Position numbers and translations under genes: made by a program. The notes under the pieces are model-generated. The model was not told the DNA's origin. It worked only from the letters and a program-made list of their open reading frames with translations, and made no database searches. A stretch of DNA of 20,968 nucleotides. Source: Phallusia fumigata (lineage: Eukaryota; Chordata; Ascidiacea; Phlebobranchia; Ascidiidae). Below are positions 17,201 to 20,968 of this stretch, one piece after another. Within the stretch, counting starts at the first letter, position 1, and each line of letters opens with the position of its first letter. Where the stretch lies: NCBI GenBank assembly GCA_008931825.1, contig QXVZ01013279.1:1-20968 (forward strand), written 5' to 3'.

Positions 17201-20200
17201 TGAAGCGCCCTTCTCGTTGATGGTAGAGTCCCTTCCAGTCCATAGAAAGTAAGCTGTCCTCTCTCGTCCGACCGCCTCCTTTTTTCCCTTATTTCTCTCG
17301 CCTTCCTCGGCCGACCATTTCCCAGTACTTGACACAATATAGCACCAACGTACAACGTATGTGTCACCTCTGCGTGGATGGTACAAAAGTGATTAAACCA
17401 AGTAAGCAAACAAATACTGCGTAGCAAATCGAACTTAAACTTAACACAAGATGTGTGGCGTGTTACCTGTGGAAAATGCCCCAGTTCTTTTCAGGGACTT
17501 CCTCCATATTTTTGTCCGTTGCCTTCCAGCAGAATACCGAACTTGTGACAACTTGTAAACCCCGTCCATCCTCATCAAGCATTTCACCATATCCACGCCA
17601 TAAATTCATACCTGTTAAAATACGGTGGTTAACTTTGTGGCGTTGGTTTAATTTTTGTGTAATAACTGACACATCAGCAAATTTATTTTATTTGTCTTGA
17701 TCGAGTATCGCTGAGCGCCAAGTTGACAAGAGGCGTTAGGCCGAATGAGAGCCCACAATATATTTACATCAAGCATTTCAGAAAACCAATTCTAGCCTGC
17801 AGTGGGATTCGAACCCACCACAGCCAGTTAATCGGAGTTGTGACGCTCTTTCAATTAATTTAGACATGCGTGGTTGACTAAAAGTCGTTTCACAAACAGT
17901 GCTGCATACTGCACTGTACAAATTTTATTTTATTTACACCGTTAGTCAAAAAGCTCAGTTAAAAAGTTTTAAACATACACGTTTACAAAGTCTTGCAGTT
18001 ATACCTTCCAATATAACAGGTAGGGGTTCTATCTTTGCATCAATCATCTTTTGAACGTCGCATTTCGTCATCTCCGGACGAATATTAGTCTAAAATTTAA
18101 ATAAAAGACTTAAGTTTTCGGAACAAGAAAAACTATAATTAAGAGTCCTAATTATTACTTGAAACGTAAAATAAATACCAAAACAACTTATCAGAAATAT
18201 ATCTATTGGTCTACCACCTTTTAAAGCAACGTTTAAACAGCAATTTTTTATCACCTTGGTTGACATTTCATGCGCAACGTTTCCTCTAGATGTCTCTTTC
18301 AGTTCTTTTTCTCGGTCGCCGATTTCACGGTGAATATTTGACCAATCTTCGAATTTCTCTTGCATCAAAGCGGTTTCCAGATTTTCGTTTACTCTACAAG
18401 TTAGGGTCAAGTATTGAGTCACACATTGTCGATGCATTAGAGTCAAACAACCCACTCTAGCGTTGGCTTACATACACGGCGTGCCTAAAGTTGCTTGTAC
18501 AAGTTTTAACTTTTTATTTTGACAGCAAGGCAAGGATGCAAAAAAATATCTGCGGTGAGGTTCGAACTCACAACGTAGAATAGTCAGAAACGAAAAAATG
18601 GTTGCCCCTTTTTTCGGAATGAAATTCTTTTATTGTTGATGTTACTAGCTAATGATTATGTTGGTTAGTTACCTACCAGCGCCAGTTACAATCATATTTA
18701 AAAATTTTTTTACCTTGCAAATAATCCCCATTCGGGTCTCGGTCCCTTCAAGTCAGTCGCCATTTGATTGACAGGTGAAAAAGGACAGAAACCGACGTCA
18801 CTATAATCGTATCCCTGGTCCCACAAGGCGCGAGCCNGAGTCCCTTCCAGTCCATAGAAAGTAAGCTGTCCTCTCTCGTCCGACCGCCTCCTTTTTTCCC
18901 TTATTTCTCTCGCCTTCCTCGGCCGACCATTTCCCAGTACTTGACACAATATAGCACCAACGTACAACGTATGTGTCACCTCTGCGTGGATGGTACAAAA
19001 GTGATTAAACCAAGTAAGCAAACAAATACTGCGTAGCAAATCGAACTTAAACTTAACACAAGATGTGTGGCGTGTTACCTGTGGAAAATGCCCCAGTTCT
19101 TTTCAGGGACTTCCTCCATATTTTTGTCCGTTGCCTTCCAGCAGAATACCGAACTTGTGACAACTTGTAAACCCCGTCCATCCTCATCAAGCATTTCACC
19201 ATATCCACGCCATAAATTCATACCTGTTAAAATACGGTGGTTAACTTTGTGGCGTTGGTTTAATTTTTGTGTAATAACTGACACATCAGCAAATTTATTT
19301 TATTTGTCTTGATCGAGTATCGCTGAGCGCCAAGTTGACAAGAGGCGTTAGGCCGAATGAGAGCCCACAATATATTTACATCAAGCATTTCAGAAAACCA
19401 ATTCTAGCCTGCAGTGGGATTCGAACCCACCACAGCCAGTTAATCGGAGTTGTGACGCTCTTTCAATTAATTTAGACATGCGTGGTTGACTAAAAGTCGT
19501 TTCACAAACAGTGCTGCATACTGCACTGTACAAATTTTATTTTATTTACACCGTTAGTCAAAAAGCTCAGTTAAAAAGTTTTAAACATACACGTTTACAA
19601 AGTCTTGCAGTTATACCTTCCAATATAACAGGTAGGGGTTCTATCTTTGCATCAATCATCTTTTGAACGTCGCATTTCGTCATCTCCGGACGAATATTAG
19701 TCTAAAATTTAAATAAAAGACTTAAGTTTTCGGAACAAGAAAAACTATAATTAAGAGTCCTAATTATTACTTGAAACGTAAAATAAATACCAAAACAACT
19801 TATCAGAAATATATCTATTGGTCTACCACCTTTTAAAGCAACGTTTAAACAGCAATTTTTTATCACCTTGGTTGACATTTCATGCGCAACGTTTCCTCTA
19901 GATGTCTCTTTCAGTTCTTTTTCTCGGTCGCCGATTTCACGGTGAATATTTGACCAATCTTCGAATTTCTCTTGCATCAAAGCGGTTTCCAGATTTTCGT
20001 TTACTCTACAAGTTAGGGTCAAGTATTGAGTCACACATTGTCGATGCATTAGAGTCAAACAACCCACTCTAGCGTTGGCTTACATACACGGCGTGCCTAA
20101 AGTTGCTTGTACAAGTTTTAACTTTTTATTTTGACAGCAAGGCAAGGATGCAAAAAAATATCTGCGGTGAGGTTCGAACTCACAACGTAGAATAGNCTCT

Positions 20201-20968
20201 TGCATCAAAGCGGTTTCCAGATTTTCATTTACCCTGCGAGTTAAGGCCAAGTATTGAACCGCACATTGTGCATTAGAGTCAAAGAACCCACTCTAGCGTT
20301 GGCTTACATACACAGCGTGCTTAAAGTTGCTTGTACAAGTTGTAACCTTTTTTATTTTGACAGCAAGGCAAGGATGCAAAAAACTATCTGCGGTGGGGTT
20401 CGAGCTCACAACGTATAATAATCAGAAACGAAAGAATGGTTGCTCCTTTTTTCGAAATGAAATTCTTTTATTGCTGATGTTACTAGCTAATGATTATGTT
20501 GGTTAGTTACCTACCAGCGCCAGTTACAATCATATTTAAAAAATTTTTTACCTTGCAAATAATCCCCATTCGGGTCTCGGTCCCTTCAAGTCAGTCGCCA
20601 TTTGATTAACAGGTGAAAAAGGACAGAAACCGACGTCACTATAATCGTATCCCTGGTCCCACAAGGCGCGAGCCAAGCGAACTGCAAGTTGTCGGTCGTC
20701 GAATGAAACCTACAACGCAAACAGGTTGAAATAAACATCACATCCCATGCCAACTTAATTTTGGGGCTGTTTCCAAATATATAGGTTAAGTATCGCCAAG
20801 TCGAAGTGGCGACATTTGTTGATCAAAAACTGTTCTTCTGCACTAAAAAGCAAAAAAAATTACAAAAAGTGATAAAATGTTGATGTTTTTGTCGTGCCCC
20901 AGTAATCTAAACCTCCAATTCCATGTAGTTTAAACAGTAAACTCACCTCTTTGCCTTGCCACGTGTAC
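14052..20968 (-). CDS. Supervillin-like actin-binding protein, C-terminal part
   Basis: Supervillin is a large membrane-linked scaffold of the gelsolin/villin superfamily that binds actin and myosin II. The frame runs through exons 20968-20947, 20709-20552, 18393-18255, 18089-18005, 17611-17467, 17369-17159, 16921-16818, 16744-16690, 16348-16211, 16000-15898, 15514-15311, 15048-14908, 14708-14593 and 14288-14052, all GT-AG and in phase, about 618 codons with a TGA at 14054-14052. Order of marks: YTWQGKE (gelsolin-type), ALWDQGYDYSDV, EWGLFARVNENLETAL, GMNLWRGYGEMLDEDG, RGDTYVVRWCYIV, TINEKGASALMATEID, VVWHGC, a VYLWHSSIPDD gelsolin-type motif, and a villin headpiece. The order and linkers match vertebrate SVIL and not villin or gelsolin. 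The gene's 5' part is beyond the window. The exons between 18838 and 20233 are assembly duplicates and were left out of this frame. Confidence 0.9.
14289..14592 (-). other. Supervillin last intron (304 bases)
   Basis: GT-AG intron holding copy 2 of the paired CRE-like 24-mer at 14434-14457. No exon signal. Confidence 0.8.
14434..14457 (+). repeat. Paired CRE-like 24-mer, copy 2
   Basis: Matches copy 1 (2929-2952) at 22 of 24 positions. Weak similarity continues for a further dozen bases, with CGAGCA in both. Confidence 0.55.
14593..14708 (-). CDS. Supervillin exon (before headpiece)
   Basis: Split Glu then NRSECEPILIHEHHEPLPFI and NSFPYWTAKNDKISIEQK. Matches the supervillin pattern ILIH-x-x-x-EPL-x-F-x-N-x-FP-x-W at the end of the last gelsolin-type repeat. 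Confidence 0.92.
14908..15048 (-). CDS. Supervillin exon (last gelsolin-type repeat)
   Basis: Split Ala, then LVLFDTFDGVYLWHSSIPDD and, at the end, NKRLAMETSIEYCK. The hydrophobic strand followed by VYLW is the gelsolin-repeat signature, and AMET-x-x-x-YCK is shared with SVIL. Confidence 0.92.
15311..15514 (-). CDS. Supervillin exon
   Basis: Split Ala, MLRIRRNKYCSLLEAEGSKV and further to ...VPEQLQDLIRP. GDEFAAEEL and LQDL fit the linker before the last gelsolin repeat in supervillin. Intron upstream is 383 bases (15515-15897) with no exon signal. Confidence 0.85.
15898..16000 (-). CDS. Supervillin exon
   Basis: 34 codons plus G, IQESKLPSLGFRTSCKSVEL and NVCEEGKENDDFNE. The acidic stretch and the phase match the SVIL segment between two gelsolin repeats. 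Confidence 0.85.
16104..16127 (-). repeat. Paired CRE-like 24-mer, copy 3 (reverse)
   Basis: Reverse complement of copy 1 (2929-2952) with one difference. Lies in the intron 16001-16210 of the supervillin gene. Confidence 0.6.
16211..16348 (-). CDS. Supervillin exon (gelsolin-type repeat)
   Basis: 46 codons: VPCECQSLRTRTSFVAMNAR then QAKLVVWHGCASSENTRNIA. The SLR-x-RTS-x-V and the VWHGC strand match SVIL closely. The intron upstream is 341 bases without other features. Confidence 0.93.
16690..16744 (-). CDS. Supervillin short exon
   Basis: Completes a split Ser, then WKLFSVRGSSTDEASLHQ. Corresponds to the W-[KR]-L-[FY]-x-VRG strand of a gelsolin repeat. Confidence 0.9.
16818..16921 (-). CDS. 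Supervillin exon
   Basis: 34 codons plus AG: VVVTEGKEPPAMTQCFKGAM then VTVDGKQGERGGYY. V-x-EGKEPP-x(4)-CF-x-G-x-M is the usual gelsolin-repeat entry motif as found in SVIL. Confidence 0.92.
17159..17369 (-). CDS. Supervillin exon (gelsolin-type repeat core), copy A
   Basis: Completes a split Arg, then GDTYVVRWCYIVSSTGKWSA, later RTAYFLWTGRDSTINEKGAS and ALMATEIDKAVGSQ. GDTYVV-x-W, YF-W-x-GR and STI-x-EKG-x-SALM are supervillin signatures. The assembly repeat begins inside this exon at 17226, and the duplicate of its 5' part is 18838-18981. Confidence 0.95.
17467..17611 (-). CDS. Supervillin exon, copy A
   Basis: Split Gly, MNLWRGYGEMLDEDGRGLQV then VTSSVFCWKATDKNMEEVPE and KNWGIFH. GRGYG, the V-x-VW-type strand and the P-K-x-x-x-G-x-FH ending match SVIL. 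Duplicate at 19079-19223. Confidence 0.93.
17795..17868 (-). ncRNA. tRNA-derived relic
   Basis: On the minus strand it has a perfect T arm (GTGGG TTCGAAT CCCAC, 17818-17802) followed by TGCAGGC as an acceptor-like 3' strand, and AAAGAGCG as a decayed D arm, with about 74 bases in all. The anticodon stem does not pair and the 5' acceptor strand is degenerate, so it is a tRNA pseudogene or a SINE head. Duplicated at 19407-19480. Confidence 0.5.
18005..18089 (-). CDS. Supervillin exon, copy A
   Basis: 28 codons plus G, TNIRPEMTKCDVQKMIDAKI then EPLPVILE. Joins the next exon as VILEG-MNLWRG, like the T-ILDG-x-N-GRG junction of SVIL. Duplicate at 19617-19701. Confidence 0.85.
18255..18393 (-). 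CDS. Supervillin exon, copy A
   Basis: 46 codons after a split Arg: VNENLETALMQEKFEDWSNI then HREIGDREKELKETSRGNVA. E-x-L-x-x-EKF-x-DW matches the SVIL segment following a gelsolin repeat. Duplicate at 19867-20005, and an allele-like partial copy at 20197-20233. Confidence 0.9.
18549..18592 (-). ncRNA. Second tRNA-like fragment (T arm and anticodon side)
   Basis: Minus-strand T arm GTGAG TTCGAAC CTCAC followed by CGCAG, preceded by a CTGACTATTCTACG stretch. No D arm or 5' acceptor strand. Copies at about 20161-20195 and, with a broken T stem, 20389-20430. Confidence 0.4.
18714..18836 (-). pseudogene. Broken duplicate of supervillin exon 20552-20709
   Basis: Same 3' end and donor as 20552 but stopped by the N at 18837. 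One silent difference from the complete copy. Most likely the other haplotype of the same exon. Confidence 0.8.
18838..18981 (-). pseudogene. Duplicate 5' part of supervillin exon 17159-17369
   Basis: No difference seen from 17226-17369, shifted by 1612 bases, and cut by the N at 18837. The open frame across the N, joining LTFYGLEGT to ARALWDQG, is an artefact and in the wrong frame for this exon. Confidence 0.8.
19079..19223 (-). pseudogene. Duplicate of supervillin exon 17467-17611
   Basis: No difference seen from the original, offset 1612 bases. Counted as an assembly copy. Confidence 0.8.
19617..19701 (-). pseudogene. Duplicate of supervillin exon 18005-18089
   Basis: No difference seen from the original, offset 1612 bases. 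Confidence 0.8.
19867..20005 (-). pseudogene. Duplicate of supervillin exon 18255-18393
   Basis: No difference seen from the original, offset 1612 bases. Confidence 0.8.
20197..20233 (-). pseudogene. Partial allelic copy of supervillin exon 18255-18393
   Basis: Begins right after the N at 20196 and corresponds to 18357-18393, with the base changes of the second haplotype. The acceptor is conserved as GCAG, and the split codon keeps its meaning. Confidence 0.75.
20197..20674. repeat. Diverged copy of 18357-18836
   Basis: Aligns end to end with 18357-18836. I count about 27 changes in ~480 bases, including a 4-base deletion, nearly all in intron sequence. Looks like the second allele. Confidence 0.85.
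20552..20709 (-). CDS. Supervillin exon, complete copy
   Basis: 52 codons plus AG: VSFDDRQLAVRLARALWDQG, YDYSDVGFCPFSPVNQMATD, LKGPRPEWGLFA. RALW-x-x-x-YDYS and RP-[ED]-W-x-[IL]-F are supervillin marks. A partial copy, broken by the N, lies at 18714-18836 and differs by one silent base. Confidence 0.92.
20947..20968 (-). CDS. Supervillin exon, partial at window edge
   Basis: One base and seven codons, YTWQGKE, then donor GTGAGT. The YxWQG motif is a typical gelsolin-repeat strand. The exon continues beyond the window. The intron 20710-20946 shows nothing else. Confidence 0.8.

Larger units (their letters stand above)
17226..18583. repeat. Repeat unit, copy A (1358 bases)
   Basis: Recurs at 18838-20195 without a difference noticed by eye. 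Includes four supervillin exons or exon parts and two tRNA-like relics. Confidence 0.9.
18838..20195. repeat. Repeat unit, copy B, between two N bases
   Basis: Bounded exactly by the N at 18837 and the N at 20196. It is best explained as a separate contig of the same locus placed in tandem. Confidence 0.9.

Noticed and set aside
17795-17868. Functional tRNA gene
   Set aside because: The anticodon stem and the 5' acceptor strand do not pair and the D arm is degenerate; only the T arm and 3' strand are intact.
18710-19039. Continuous minus-strand ORF joining LTFYGLEGT to ARALWDQGYDYS across an N
   Set aside because: The N at 18837 is a contig join. The upper part is the wrong frame of the GDTYVV exon, so the fusion is an artefact.
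18838-20195. Real tandem duplication of supervillin exons giving a longer protein
   Set aside because: No visible differences from copy A, borders exactly at N bases, one exon cut in the middle, and no in-frame path through all copies.
1-20968. CRISPR array, prophage, operon or other bacterial system
   Set aside because: No regularly spaced repeats; genes are intron-split animal-type genes throughout.

Overview
The window is eukaryotic nuclear DNA. It is AT-rich, its genes are split by short GT-AG introns (about 50 to 550 bases, two longer), and the reconstructed proteins are animal-type. A supervillin gene, compact introns, a probable leader-acceptor site close to a start codon and about 5 to 6 % difference between two apparent alleles suggest a highly polymorphic marine invertebrate, perhaps a tunicate such as Ciona. 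That assignment is inference. Single N bases at 407, 8594, 18837 and 20196 behave as contig joins of unknown length, and three of them clearly damage gene models.

Layout: (1) 354-1710, plus strand: the last exons of a gene I do not recognise, with a hydrophilic, probably disordered C-terminal tail. (2) 2422-10875, minus strand: a peroxisomal acyl-CoA oxidase with ten visible exons ending in a Ser-Lys-Leu targeting signal. The N at 8594 replaces roughly 100-150 codons. Its 3' end converges on gene 1. (3) 10876-14051: intergenic DNA with transposon-like fragments and one 30-codon ORF. (4) 14052-20968, minus strand: the last ~618 codons of a supervillin-like actin-binding protein, ending in a villin headpiece, with the 5' part outside the window.

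The supervillin region is misassembled. 17226-18583 recurs without visible change at 18838-20195, and 18357-18836 recurs in a diverged, allele-like version at 20197-20674. One clean reading frame is obtained by going from 20968 through 20552, then from 18393 down to 14052, leaving out the copy at 18838-20195.

The genes have no evident shared pathway: one enzyme of peroxisomal beta-oxidation, one cytoskeletal scaffold, one unknown. I found no new multi-gene system. The less ordinary signals are a 24-base paired CRE-like motif repeated in introns of both minus-strand genes, an inverted-repeat element between 28-base direct repeats in oxidase intron 1, tRNA-derived relics in supervillin introns, and an oxidase whose motifs look more like plant or bacterial enzymes than animal ACOX1.
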